Assembly (NCBI GenBank): GCA_944472155.2
Contig: OX235272.1
Location: 88,604,020-88,668,019 of the forward strand
Source: Trichobilharzia szidati
Taxonomy: Eukaryota; Platyhelminthes; Trematoda; Strigeidida; Schistosomatidae
Length of the DNA: 64,000 nt
Direction of reading: 5' to 3'
The notes beneath the pieces were generated by a model. The model was not told where the DNA came from. It saw only the letters and a list, made by a program, of their open reading frames with translations, and did no database searches. A program made the position numbers and the translations under genes. Shown piece by piece: positions 1-10,801 of this stretch (position 1 is the first letter of the stretch; each line of letters starts with the position of its first letter).

Positions 1-274
1 ACAATTACTACTTTGTTTACCTAAATAAGATTGATTTGTTAATTTAACTGTTTTATTTATTGTTTTTATTAGAAATGTTATTGTTTACCTATTATTATTG
101 AGAATGACGGTAGTATATTGTTGTATTGAATATAATGTAAGCCATTAGCTATTTAAACTGCTTAATGGATGCTTTTGATTTCAGTCACTCAAAGACTGGC
201 ATAATTTTTTCATTTAACTGCCTAATGCAGTTAACTGTTCATACTCCACTAATACAATCAAATATAACTGATTT
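1..274. other. AT-rich stretch, nothing recognised
   Basis: No repeat family or convincing reading frame is visible. The only nearby open frame is antisense to the adjoining SINE. Confidence 0.5.
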
Positions 275-607
275 TCTAGAGTTAGTTTGCAGGAAATTCG
301 ATTTGTTTGAAGTTTGATCACAGATTGAACACCCATTCTTCCTAGTTTGAAACTCTTCAGCAGCGCGCACCCACAGAGGGTCGAACCCATGACATTTCGG
401 TTACAAGACGAGCTCGTAGACCATTTAGTCACTCAGACATGACGTACTGACAGCCCATGAATCCTAACTTCTACCAATTGATGACTTTAGCTCGAACACC
501 AGCCAACTTATCCTCACTTCTAACCAGGTGGATCCCGGTGGTCACGATCTCTGACTAGAATTCCAGGCAACGTCATCTTGTAGCTAGTCACTAGCCATCA
601 TCAGATT
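275..607 (-). mobile_element. SINE-A copy, nearly full length
   Basis: On the minus strand the order is: leader, threonine-like tRNA head, decayed hammerhead, and a tail resembling the SINE-A tails at 20.5 kb and 43.6 kb. The complement of the B box (gtcgaacccatg, about 380-391) and the arm with ggttacaag are clear. The hammerhead segment near 330-360 has lost its stem III part, so the ribozyme is dead. Confidence 0.8.
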
Positions 608-912
608 AATTTTCAAGAGTTAGTATGTAGGGACTTGATCTGTTTCAAGTTCGACCAAAGATTGATATCAGTTAGCGGTAAGGTATGACGACAAATACTC
701 ACCAGTTGAATTTGCTGTTGGCTGCTATAAAATCACGAATTGGTACAAGTTGGAATTCATGGACCATTGTGTCAGATCTCAGTGGCTGAATGGTCTAAGA
801 GCTCATCTTTTAACCGGAATGTTAGATGAAGAATCCCAAACTAGGATGAAACAGCTGTCCAGTACTCCCTGGTTTTCCAGTGGTTCTGTAGGTGATATCC
901 ATCGGTGGAGAA
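608..912 (+). mobile_element. SINE-A fold-back: minus tail fused to a plus copy
   Basis: 608-675 is a minus-oriented SINE-A tail (gtagggacttgatctg...). It runs straight into a plus-oriented SINE-A starting at about 676. The plus copy has lost its B box but keeps the hammerhead remnant (aggatgaaacagctgtcc, about 842-860) and the tail start ggttttccagtggttct. The 69-codon open frame here is SINE sequence and not a gene. Confidence 0.7.
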
Positions 913-977
913 ACTTTAAATATTCTGATACCCAATCTAGTTTAATTTTCGCTTTGTAAGTAGAAGAAGCTGTGTCA

Positions 978-1192
978 GTGTGTGTCGGTCATTCAGTTGT
1001 AGAATATTCACCAGCTACGCTGCAAATGGTCCAAGAATCGACTCCCTACAGACACACTCTCAAACCTCGCTCAGCTGGCAATAAACCCTGTGAAAGGAGG
1101 GAAGGTTAGACGTGACGCTGCCAACTTCACCTGGTAAACGCAACACTAACTCTGGTGGAACTTCAAATTTGAAGCCCTATATTCTACTTGGA
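978..1192 (+). mobile_element. SINE-C copy, diverged
   Basis: It starts with the gtgtcggt tRNA-like head. It continues through a degenerate form of the RTE 5' piece (cctggtaaacgcaacact) and ends with gaagccctatattctacttggaac, the RTE-type 3' stem-loop. The stem is degraded compared with the copies at 8 kb and 62.6 kb. Confidence 0.6.
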
Positions 1193-1229
1193 ACTACAAC
1201 GAATGAAGAGAAATTAGAAGCAGATGGTG

Positions 1230-1958
1230 GTAAGTTCCTCATCTCACTTTCTGAGATTATCTAGGAGTTAGTGTCCACATATTTTGGTCTTCAGTGGAAC
1301 GGATAAAGTTGCCAAAGCGAGAATGGGAAAGACAAAATAAGCCTTCATCACTCTGAAACCACTTTGGAAATCTTCTACACTCCGACTCAGAACAAAGAAG
1401 AAGATTCGGATTCTATTCACTAGAAATGTCAGGTGATTCAGCTCTGCTATGCGGGTCAGAAATTTGCACTAGGCGTGAGTCACGAAAAGCATTTCTAACA
1501 AGTAACAGACATTTATCAACAGCTGCCACCTTCGCTGACTGGCTTAATACTAAGGATCAAACAGCAGGCCAGCTGGCCGACCAGAAATAATTAGCAATAA
1601 GAAACTCTGACTGGGAACAAACCAAAAAGCAAGAGCCGATCTCTTAACAAATATGTAGGAGAAAATGGAGATGTGTGGAGCATGCATTGAGGAAACCGTC
1701 GAATGACATCGCGTGCCATGCAGGCCAGTGATTGAATGGAATCTCAATGGGAAGCGACGAATAGGTCGTCGATGTGAGGGTAAAAAGGCAGAAGACCGTG
1801 TGAGTTGGAGGAGGAGGGGGAGGATGAGGTGGTGGGAGATTGTGGGAAATTGTGGGATAAGCCAGCTGCAGAGGATAGCAAAAAATAGAGCAAAGTGGAG
1901 ATGTGTTGTTGAAGCCCACTATTCCACTCGAAATCCGAGGGAATAATAATAATAATGA
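1230..1958 (+). pseudogene. RTE LINE, 5'-truncated 3' portion
   Basis: This is the post-RT (thumb and C-terminal) region of the same family as the 11-14 kb element. In broken frames it reads AFITLKP...SST near 1335-1380, then a form of the IGRKKWRWIGH domain near 1655-1690 (aggagaaaatggagatg), and ends gaagcccactattccactcg followed by a (taa)n tail to about 1958. Stops and frameshifts are frequent. The tail marks a true 3' terminus, so this is a typical 5'-truncated LINE insertion. Confidence 0.8.
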
Positions 1959-1969
1959 TAACTTCTCTG

Positions 1970-2215
1970 CGAGCGGGAAATCAGGCTTTAATCTTTGAAG
2001 TTTCAGCGGGAGTGATAACATTTTAAGAGGGTTTGGATTGCTAGCTTCACACTCACAAATCCTCCCCTCTTTTCCAGATTTATTATCAACAAGCAAAACT
2101 AAATGACGTTTAGAGTGCTTCCACTTGGATTTGAACCTGGCATTACATACGTGGTTAGCAAGAATTCTTCCACTGAACCAAGCAGAAGCGCATAAATTCA
2201 TCTTCGACCGAGTTT
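1970..2215 (-). mobile_element. Highly diverged SINE-C-like copy
   Basis: Reverse-oriented blocks match SINE-C in order: ctttgaagtttcagcgg, ggattgctagcttcacactc, tcctcccctcttttccag, then a B-box-like ggatttgaacctgg and gtggttagcaagaattc. Divergence is high, so the call rests on block order. Confidence 0.45.
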
Positions 2216-2284
2216 TTTAATTTCCGCATAAGGACGATAACTTTCATGTTCTTAATACTCTTAATGTTCTCAAATGTCTCAAAT

Positions 2285-3140
2285 CCCTAAAAACTTTCTC
2301 AAAGCCCTGGTCCTGATAGTGTAACCACTGTTGCCCTTAGAATTTGTGATAATATTTTATGTTGTCTTCTAACAAGCATTTTTGGTGCTTCTTTTTCTAG
2401 TAATCATATAACCGTAGCATGGGGAGACATTAAAATTATCTCGGTACTTAAATCATGCTCTGATATTGATTTTAAATTTACACCTATTGCAATACCATCT
2501 GTTCTGAAATTAACGAAGAAATTACTTTTACGCAACCCTGAAAGGTTTTAATAACCCTAAATAGTATGTATATAGATGAGGTAGATGTACTTCATATGCT
2601 GCTTCCATCTGTTTAGGTAAAGGAGCCAAATATGTTCGATGTGCTTTCCTGGATTACACATCTGCTTTTGACTCTGTACCTAGCCCAGATGTCTTTTGTT
2701 AAATAAGCTTCCCCTGGCAAAAACCAAGTCCTGAGCTGATAACTGGTTACATTCTTATTCCCCGAACAGAATGCAGCATACTGTATATAAAGGCAAATCT
2801 TCCTGTGCCTTGCTTTCTGAAGCCAGTGTCTTTCAAGGTGATGTTCTCTCTCCTCTCCTTTTTTTCTTTCTTCTAACATGACTTCCATCTTTCGGATGAA
2901 ATCAACTTTGTTTACTATGATGACGATCTAACTGCCTCAGTGTTAGTTACTTCCCAACCTTAATGTTTCAGACTTAATAGCTTTTATCGAACATCAGCCG
3001 GTGGTGTAAGCTAAATGGTCTTACTCGTCCCTCCAAATATCAGACGGTTAACTTCACCCCTAAGCATAAACGTGATCTACACGAACTGGTTCGTTCACAT
3101 GAAGTCTGTAGAATACTAGGCACTGAAAAAAGCTAAGCAT
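2285..3140 (+). pseudogene. CR1-like LINE reverse transcriptase relic
   Basis: Several plus-strand frames together give a CR1/jockey-type RT. SDIDFKF..IAIPSV lies near 2460-2500. FLDYTSAFDSVP (motif A) is at about 2645-2682. A form of SLLSFFFL (motif B side) is near 2850-2875. NFVYYDDDLTAS (motif C, first catalytic position altered by an extra D/Y change) is at about 2910-2940. RPSKYQTVNF..KHKRDLHE is near 3030-3085. The last block matches the CR1-like copy at 40.5 kb, so they are one family. Frameshifts and stops make it non-functional. It is cut at about 3150 by a PLE-1 terminus. Confidence 0.8.
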
Positions 3141-3154
3141 AAAGTACCTTGGAA

Positions 3155-4615
3155 TGGCTCCACAGTTATATATACATAATAGTGAATGAATGAATTAGTG
3201 TTATTAACAACATTAATGTTGTTTAAATAACACCGAATCAATAATGATATCAATGAATTATGATTCAATAGCATCAACATAACAATACACTGAATATCAG
3301 ACAGACAAATTAGGTAAAATAATAATACAAATTAATGAATTTATAGTCTCCACTAAAGGCCGGCCAGAGCAGTAGAAATGGCTGGACTTGCTTCTTCTGC
3401 ACATAGAGTACTGGTTGTTTAGGGCGAGTCTCGCCGGCACCTGAATGTTTTTGTCAATTTGTTTGGTACTCGGTGGATGATAGAGAAGGAGTCTTCAATG
3501 CTGGATTTGTGGCCATTTTGGACCAGGTGGCCTAACATCGAGTTATTGGTGATTCTCACTACACCTTTATTCAGCCACACCGGTAGATGTTCCCGAGCGG
3601 GCACGAAAAATCAAGTTCCTAGAGCAACGGCCAATATAACTCGCTCAACCACGAGCGCAGTCGAACTCGTAGATACAATTGGAAGGGGCTAGTCTAGGTA
3701 ATTCATCCTTCAATCGAAGAATCACCATCGGTCGTGTGGAACATGAGACTTGTGTTTTGCCAGCAGTAAAAGTCCTTTCAATTGATTTTTTTAACTTCTT
3801 CGTGATTATTTCGCTAGGTATATCGCCCGTGAATTGTAGTTGTATGTTTAAAAGCTTCTTGTTTACGGATAGTAAATAATCCTTTTCAACTTTCTTAGTC
3901 ATACATTTCCTCATGAATTTGTCTGGATAGCTATTTCCAATCAATGTGTCATATGCAATGCTTAGTTCATCTTCGATTACTTCTTCTGAGCATGCAGCTC
4001 TAACCCTGTGGCTGAGGTTCCTCACTTAGTTTCTTTTGTACTGGAGAGGGATAAAGCCATGAAAATGTGTATACCGTTCTGTCCATGTGATCTTCCTATG
4101 CAAATTTCTCTTTACACTATCATCTGGCTTTCTTGTAAGGAGGACATCTAGGAAGGCAATTCTATTTTGGGATTCCTCTTCTCACGTGAATTTCATAGCA
4201 GAATGTACTTCGTTGAACTGAGTCATTATTGTGTTCCTATCCGAATCATTATCACAAAGAATAAGGCTTTCATCCATATACCGGCAAAAAATTGAGAATT
4301 TCCTGATGAGGTTGTTCAGAGGTCCATTTACAAGTTTACTAGAAAGAAATCTGCCAAAATGGGATCCAGTGGGGAGCCCATCGCCAACCTGTCCATTTTT
4401 CTGTAAAGTGTGTCATCAAATTTGAAATTCACATTCGTGGTACACCTTAATAATAATTCTTCTGGGATTTCCGTTCGGATACCAATATTTATCGACCAGT
4501 TATACTCAACCGTCATGATTCCAGAGGTTATTAGCTTCAGCTGTTGTTGTTGATCAATCATTAGTTTGGGTGTTTTGTGTAGTAGGTCTTCAGTGCTGCC
4601 GATTCAGAAGCTGCT
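3155..4615 (-). pseudogene. PLE-1 copy 1 (Penelope-like RT plus GIY-YIG endonuclease)
   Basis: Read on the minus strand from 4615. Motif B region RLAMGSPLDPILADFF is at about 4375-4330. Motif C is RYMDESLIL, with the second catalytic D changed to E, at about 4270-4245. Then come KPDDSVKRNLHRKITW and ..YKRN, the linker RVRAACSEEVIEDEL..YDTLIGNSYPDKF (4010-3910), and the endonuclease start CIYEFDC (about 3670). The C-terminal part EHLPVWLNKGVVR..HKSSIEDSFSIIHRV spans 3600-3430. The terminal repeat occupies about 3160-3360. PLEs normally insert with the endonuclease encoded downstream of the RT, as here. Broken frames plus the D-to-E change mean it is dead. Confidence 0.88.
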
Positions 4616-4841
4616 TATTGAAAAACTACATTAGAAAATATTGTGTAATATTTTTATCGAACAAGAATGAAGACAATAGGACAAATAATGACAATATAGA
4701 CTCAACTTTTGTATCGTACTGTCATCGTTTTAAATAACTTATTCAGTAATATGTATGTAAGCCGACTAGGAGACTCTTACTGTAACAATTTTTGAAATGT
4801 TCTCAGTGAAGACAAGCGGCATTTTCATTTCAATAACTTCG

Positions 4842-4995
4842 GTTTCTTCTTTAAGCCCGAACACCTCAATGATAACGTTTATGACTGCAGCACTGAGTGA
4901 CGTGGATTTGAATCTCCTAAGAGACATCAATTCCTTCGAGATTGTAGATGCACCTTGCTGACGAGGGCCAACAGACACGAAACATCAGTTTTAAA
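4842..4995 (+). mobile_element. SINE-B remnant with degenerate hammerhead
   Basis: gcccgaacacctcaatgataacg is a decayed tRNA-like 5' half and ggatttgaatctcc a decayed B box. Then comes the hammerhead position, ttgctgacgagg...cacgaaac (about 4957-4982). Compared with the 14.78 kb copy, CTGATGA has become CTGACGA and stem II no longer pairs. An open frame on the other strand across this sequence is spurious. Confidence 0.65.
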
Positions 4996-6034
4996 GTGGC
5001 TTATAGTCCTCTGTGAAGTTTAAAATATATACAAATATCCAAATTCTGAAGGCATCATTTCTCAATTTTTACTATTCTCTTGTTCACTGTGCAGTTGCAG
5101 CCTTTTCGTTCAATTTTAGCAAGGCTATCTCCAAAATATTTTTTTGTTGAGCGCAATCAGCAGTTATTTCTGCTTGTCCGTCTAGTACACTTCAATAAGA
5201 AGACTTAGAATGACTGCAGAGATTTCAACAGAAAATGTATCAACAACAGCTTCATACTAGTTCAACATAAGGGAAAAGTTCACGGAAAAGCACGTAGGCC
5301 CTGCTGTTTTTGTTCAAAAAACAGTCAGTTTTGCACATGTATTTCAATCTAATGAGAGGCGATTTCTCCACTCTGTAGGGAATAAAATGGCTGTGTAACT
5401 CAGTCGTTTTTGAAGATTTCTAGCCATCTAGGCGTGTATTTATGATGTAAGAAGATTTCATTCCGCAGATGATTTATCTGGATACAAAAAGTGTCGGAAG
5501 CACTCACTAAATTCATTCTATATCTGTTAGCAAATATCAGTATAGATGCGATTTACCCTAAGATATATTTACATAAAGGAATATTTGAGTTTTTCAAGTA
5601 CTTACACCATACACTTGCGTAATCAGGTTTTGTCGTCATATGACATTTATGACTTCGGCTTTTTTTCTCTCGATAGTAGTTACCACTTGTTTATAATTTT
5701 TGGAGATATTCAAGTCAGTCCTTTCAGTATCATATTTATACGTGGGTTTATAATGTGGAATAGGGACTGTCAGAAAAAGAGTTTTTCCAGCCTTCATGAT
5801 AATTATATTTAACATCCTAATTTGCACTTCAGTAATTTTTATCGGTTTCTAGTGCAAGCAAACTCAGGTTATGTACGCTACTGTCATTATTCCATTAGTG
5901 AAACATAGTGCTGCTTTAGCGAAACATCTCCATTTCATAAAACTATTCTATGCACTCGTTTTCAGCTTGCATCAGTGATTGTAAATAAGCATTGATATCT
6001 TCCTCACACAATCTCTATTATATCATCCAGCGTA
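4996..6034. other. Unassigned AT-rich sequence
   Basis: No LINE, PLE or SINE motif could be recognised on either strand. Two open frames near 5546-5827 overlap antiparallel and have no recognisable domain, so I do not call a gene. Confidence 0.45.
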
Positions 6035-6945
6035 TTTTCATTCTACTTCCATTTTCCCACACATTTGTTGAGCAATAGATTCTTCGCTGATTCTTTTCTA
6101 GAGGCCTTTGTTACTCAACCGCTCTGTCCAGTCACCTAGACGTCATTATTAAACGAAGGCAGTTGTCGATGAAAGTCTTCAGTCTGTTGAAAGTGCTATT
6201 GGTGACGCATGAGCTGAGTTTCTGCACCATATATATGCACTAAGTGACTGGATATTAATGTTGAACATTCGAATGTTGTTGCTTCTTCTGAATGCAGGAG
6301 ATTTTCAAACTGATTTCAGATTGATGGTCTCTGTTGGTTTAAGGCCCCTGCGTCTCGGCCCATGGTGAGTTTTCACCCTGTATTATCTCTTTCCAGTTCA
6401 GCTGGCATTCATATCACCCATAAAGAGTTTGATGTCAACATTCGGGATTTGTCCATTACTGTTTGTAGTTGTCTGTGAAAATCTTCATTCTTCTCTTGTT
6501 CCGCGTAGTTTGTAGGTGCGTAGCATTGGATAATTGTGGCCTTCCTTCCTTTGGAGTTGAATCTTGCTGTCATGATGCTGAATAAGGAGATTGGTTCCCA
6601 CTGCATTAGGGCTTCGGCTGCCACTGGTGACATCATGATAGCCACTCACTGCCTCACTGTGGTCGTGGTTGTCGTCTGAATGACCAGAATTGAGTAGATT
6701 ATTGACTCTCCAGTTGACAATTTTGTCAGTCCACATCCCTTCCATCTGCTTTCGCAGATACCCAGCACTTCTAAGCCATATCTTCGCATCTCTTTGGCTA
6801 CCTGGGCAGATTTCTCAGTCTTGCACATTGTGCAGACATTCCACATACCCCTTCTCACTGTTGCTTTCATCGAGAGAAGACACATCGGCTGACTGGCTTC
6901 CCGAAGGCTTTCACCAGCCCTCTGTGTCATTTCGCAACCCTGATT
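6035..6945 (-). pseudogene. RTE LINE with the RT deleted: endonuclease joined to thumb region
   Basis: From 6900 down it encodes the RTE apurinic-type endonuclease. Blocks are MWNVCTMCKTEKSAQ, EMRRYGLEVLGICESRW, KLSTGES, ARFNSKGRKATIIQCYAPT, and a broken version of the GDMNA block near 6430-6340. At about 6320 the sequence jumps to the post-RT region (tcagtttgaaaatctcctgc) and continues to a truncated C-terminal part near 6040. The RT catalytic core is missing. The Y in EMRRYG shows the ancestral sense codon that became a stop at 11357-11359 in the complete copy. Confidence 0.8.
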
Positions 6946-7019
6946 ACAGCGTAAAAAAGTTTGTTCCTTATATATTTTATAGGTGTTTTAAATAGTTAGT
7001 CTGAGTGAAAAACCAAGCG

Positions 7020-7868
7020 AAAGAAAAATTAAAAAACTGCTAAAGAATAATTTATGGATGCGGGATTATGAGAGAAGTGACTGAAATTGAATGTTTTAAA
7101 GTGTATTTTTAAAAAAAGGGTTGGTGTGTTTGATTTCAAATGAAGTGTGCATAGAAAGTAGACAGCAATTTAAACAAAACTAAATAAGCATTCAATTGTG
7201 TATAATTATGATAAATATGTAAGCAGAGAAGTGTCGACTTTCATTCTGAAAGAATTTTTTGAAATTAACAGAATAACTGATTAGAAGTGCCCATTAAAAT
7301 TTTCAACAGAACGGTTAATGAACAAAGAATACTCTTTTCGACAACTTCATCATCAGGTTCTAAAGTTATATATATTTTATAGTGAATGAATTAGTGTTAT
7401 GAACAACATTGATGTTGTTTAAATAACATCGAATCAATAATGATAACCTAAATGGATTACACTTCAATAGTATCAACATAACAAAACACTGAATATCACA
7501 TAGACAAATTAGGATAAATATGTAAGCAGAGAAGTGTTGACTTTCATTCTGATATATGTGTTTTGGCATAAATAATCCGCTAGAATAGAATTGAGCCATG
7601 AATGATTCATATTCCTATCGATGAATTTTTCTGGATAATTGTTCTCACTCAGCAACTGTTTAATATTAAGCCCTTCATTAAGAAGTTCATCAGAGCAGAT
7701 TACTCTTGCTCTGTGGACCAACCACTTTATTAGGTTGAGTTTGTATTTCAAATGCACGAAGCTGAAGGTATAAGGGTACTGACCAGTTGATGTAAGTTTT
7801 GCATATACACTTCTTCTTATTGTAACTTCCTCTAGACCGAAACAACGGTTCACTTTTCCCTCGTTTTC
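7020..7868 (-). pseudogene. PLE-1 copy 2, linker region plus terminal repeat
   Basis: The minus strand reads STGQYPYTFSFVHLKYKLN, then VHRARVICSDELLNEGLN..LLSENNYPEKFIDRNMN (about 7815-7600), the stretch between RT and endonuclease in PLEs. Below about 7560 it passes into a terminal repeat that continues to 7020. The endonuclease is deleted. A block of about 40 bp (agtgttgactttcattctga / agtgtcgactttcattctga) occurs twice, near 7515-7553 and 7215-7252. Confidence 0.8.
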
Positions 7869-7942
7869 GAATGATTCTGCAACTGATGTCAATTAGGGAT
7901 CAAATATGTAATCAATCAAATACCTGCAAATCAACACTTAAT
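7866..7942 (+). mobile_element. SINE-A 3' tail fragment
   Basis: ttctgcaactgatgtcaatt, then aatcaaatacctgcaaatcaacactta, matches the 3' tail of SINE-A. It forms the target into which the following SINE-C inserted. Confidence 0.65.
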
Positions 7943-7954
7943 AATGAATCTGAT

Positions 7955-8186
7955 TTTTTTCCTTCACGTTCCCCACAGGGAACATAGGGCTTCAAGCTAG
8001 TGGCTTGAAGTTTCTGTGGCAGTGTTTATTTTACAGGATGGGGTTGCTAGCCTCATGCCCAACCTTTACTCTTTACCAGCATTATTTCTCGTTCAGCGAG
8101 GTAAAGGAGTGCGTCGGCCGGGGATCGAACCCCGGACCATGTGTATGGTCGGCGAGCGTCCTAACCGCTATACCACCGACTCACAC
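7955..8186 (-). mobile_element. SINE-C with target-site duplication
   Basis: On the minus strand: tRNA-like head (ggtggtatagcggttagg, B box ggggttcgatcccc, head about 8186-8115), lysine-rich spacer ctcgctgaacg, RTE 5' piece (gttgctagcctcat complement, 8043-8058), and RTE-like 3' end with the stem-loop gttcc/ggaac near 7985. A perfect 12 bp direct repeat aatgaatctgat flanks it at 7943-7954 and 8187-8198, so retroposition is certain. Two overlapping open frames here are SINE sequence. Confidence 0.9.
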
Positions 8187-8246
8187 AATGAATCTGATAC
8201 TCACTTATAACTGGTTCCATACAAAAGTTTGTTACCTAGAGTTTCA

Positions 8247-8545
8247 GTGAGAAGTTGTGATCAGAGGATTCCACCAAGTCAGGTGTGAGAACAGTTACTC
8301 ACCGATGACACTGGTTGGTGGTCGCGCTAAAATCACCGATTGGCAGAAGTTGGAATTTATGGGCTAGTAGCTAAGTGGTCTACAAGCTCGCCTTCTAACC
8401 GGAAGGTTCTGAATTCCAACCCTGGCAGTGGGTACGTACTGATAAACTAGGATCAAACAGGTATCTGGTACCCCCCCCCGGATTTCCAGTGGTTCTCTAA
8501 CTGATATCACCTAGTTATCAAACCAAATACCGGCAAAATCAATAC
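8247..8545 (+). mobile_element. SINE-A copy
   Basis: The leader (gttactcaccgatgacactggttggtggtcgcgc), the tRNA-like head tagctaagtggtctacaagc...ccttctaacc, and a degenerate B box are in order. The hammerhead segment near 8430-8465 is badly damaged (actgataaactaggatcaaac), and a C9 homopolymer sits at 8471-8479. Confidence 0.8.
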
Positions 8546-8662
8546 TTAACAAATATGAAATAATTTGCACCTATGAAATTTATAATATCTAATGAGAATT
8601 TAAATCAACTAAAACTAAAGTTGATTTAATTATCTTCACAATTTAAAGTACGAAACTGATTA

Positions 8663-9063
8663 TGAATAATTAGAACGAACTGTTATTGTTTTCAATAAAT
8701 TTTTCTTCTTCAGGTTCTACGATTAGAAATCCATTAGTGTTTTCAGCATTCAATAAATAACCAGTGAGAGTGAATTTGAATTATATCAGAAAGTATATTT
8801 TACAAAAAGTACAAGATGGAGTAATAGTCAGTTAGTTTCGATTATCATTTAGAATATTTACGGTCAATAGGAACATGAGATGAAATAATTCAGTGTGATG
8901 TGTATATATAAAGTCAACAAAAGTACAGGTTTCTTCAAGGACTAGTGTAATCAACGGTGTGTGAGACAATATGAATATTACAGAGAAATAAGCCACCAAA
9001 CAGAGTGAGCTAGGCGTGAGTTTATGGGAGACAAATAACTACAATAATAAGGATGAAATAATA
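8663..9063. repeat. Direct duplicated segment, copy A
   Basis: This stretch matches 9982-10127 plus 14252-14519. From about 8813 (caagatggagtaatagtcag) the identity with 14290-14519 is nearly complete apart from a 19 bp insertion in copy A near 8970. The 5' part (ttttcaataaatt) is more diverged. No coding potential is seen. Confidence 0.85.
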
Positions 9064-9133
9064 TTTTCTATAGTTGGTTTGTAAGGATTAGTTTTGTTTT
9101 TACAACTTGATCACCAACTATAGAAAACTAATC

Positions 9134-9490
9134 TGGTGCTCGTTAGTGACTTGTAATAGGGCAGAGTTTCCGGGAGTTCTAGTCAGAAGTAGTAACCAGC
9201 GAGGTCCATCCAGTCAAGTGTGAGGATGGATGCTCCACCGACGACATTGGTTGGGGTCGCGCTAAATAACTAACCAGTATAAGTTAGAATTCATAAGTTG
9301 GCCACTGAATTGGGTCCCAGTAGCTGAATGGTATACGAGCTAGCTTGCCTTGTAACCGGAAGGTCCTGGGTTCGAACCCTGGCGGTGGGTACATACTGTT
9401 GCTGATTCCCAAACTAAGGTGAAATAGCTGTCTGGCAGTACTCCCTGCTGCTAATGGTTCTCTAACTGATATCACTCCGTGTTCAACTCG
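9134..9490 (+). mobile_element. SINE-A copy
   Basis: It runs from leader to tail: gtcgcgctaaataac, head tagctgaatggtatacgagc, B box gggttcgaaccctgg (9369-9383), hammerhead relic 9393-9447 and tail ggttctctaactgatatcac. The relic reads gttgctgattccc where the ribozyme core would be. It keeps CTGAT but has lost the GAG link to stem II. Confidence 0.82.
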
Positions 9491-9694
9491 TAAAAGATGA
9501 AATAATAACCAAATGTGCATCGCGAACTCCTCTGCTTGCCAGCCACCTCCAGCCAAATAACAAGATTAAAGTTCATTGACACTAAATTACTTATTTTTCT
9601 TTCTCAGACTGTACTAGACTAATGACCAGTCTAGGCATTACTCTTATTTATATTATAAGACTTGTAGGAATCCGGATTAATTTAATTTCAGTTG

Positions 9695-9975
9695 ATAGAT
9701 TCCGTCACTGGCAGCATTGTTGAGTGCAGCTCTATGTCACGAATCGGGAGAAGTTGACAGAATTGACGGGTTGATCATTGAATTCCATCCCAAGTAGGTG
9801 AATGGTCAACGACCATTATCTCAAAATCTGAAGGTCCTAGGTTCGATGATCCTTGTTGAGGTAGTAATGAAAACCACTGGGAAAGTTTCAAAATTCGAAG
9901 AAACAACTGTCATCTCGTGCTTCCTCATTCTCAGTGATCTCTCTAACTGTTGTCGGTTCTTGACGAAATTAATTT
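9695..9975 (+). mobile_element. SINE-A copy, strongly diverged
   Basis: ctctatgtcacgaatcgggagaagttgac, taggtgaatggtcaacgacc, aaggtcctaggttcga and a tail ctctctaactg follow SINE-A order. The hammerhead section is no longer recognisable. The two short antiparallel frames here are not genes. Confidence 0.55.
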
Positions 9976-9981
9976 CCGAAC

Positions 9982-10127
9982 AAAAATAATTAAAGCGAAC
10001 AGTCGTTTTCAATAAATTCTTGTTCAGGCTATTCTCTTCTTGCTTTATTCAAATTCATAAAGGGGAATGAGTGTATGACATGATAAATTCATTATTTTTA
10101 GCCTTTACTATCAATTAAAGGCAGATT
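9982..10127. repeat. Duplicated segment, copy B, 5' part
   Basis: This matches the start of copy A (gcgaacagtcgttttcaataaatt). It ends at the RTE target-site duplication aaaggcagatt (10117-10127), and the rest of copy B resumes at 14252. Confidence 0.7.
10117..10127. repeat. RTE target-site duplication, left
   Basis: The 11 bp aaaggcagatt is repeated exactly at 14241-14251, immediately after the RTE tail. Confidence 0.85.
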
Positions 10128-10801
10128 TTATTTTTTTTATTTTTTTTATTTTATTTTATTTTTGTTATATTATTTTTATTAGTAGTTTTCATGTTTAGGC
10201 TAGGTTTTAGCTTCATGTTTACTATGTTGGGGCATCTAGGGACCATACGGTCATAGTTTGTTTAGGGATGCTCTGGCATAGGAAAGCTATATATCAATGG
10301 ATAGCTCTCGACAAAATCTACCCATTGGTACCGGTTTCACACCTTATAGCTTCTCCTCAGCCGAATAGGGAATTTTTTCAAAGGCTACAGGGGAAACCTG
10401 TTTCTAGGCCTAGAGTTCATGCCGCTGGCTGTTCTCTTGACATTTTTTTAGCTCCGCGACCTCAGGTTGTATGCCGTTGTGTATGTAGCTAGGGAGCATT
10501 ACCAACCATAGGGCAGCAGGGGGGCAGAGACTGCTAGGCAGGAAAACCCTCGTATTTTTCTTAGGAATAGCTATTATATACCATTGGATTCCTCTCGACG
10601 AGACGAACTAATTGGTACCTGTCTCGTCCCTGTGGGACTTACGGTTGCGGAGCTATACTTCTTTAATTTCAGGATGTATTCTGCTATTTTAGAGTTTCTT
10701 AGGATGTACATGCTTTTTCATTTCATCCACGATGTTATGGACAACGGAGAGCTGAAAATGAAGCCGAGGCTGACCGGCAGCTTAACCGGACTTCTACTGA
10801 T

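Noticed and set aside
8100..8186. tRNA gene on the minus strand (clear B box and D-arm-like sequence)
   Set aside because: The anticodon arm is replaced by a gaccat/atggtc hairpin and the unit lies within a SINE flanked by a target-site duplication.
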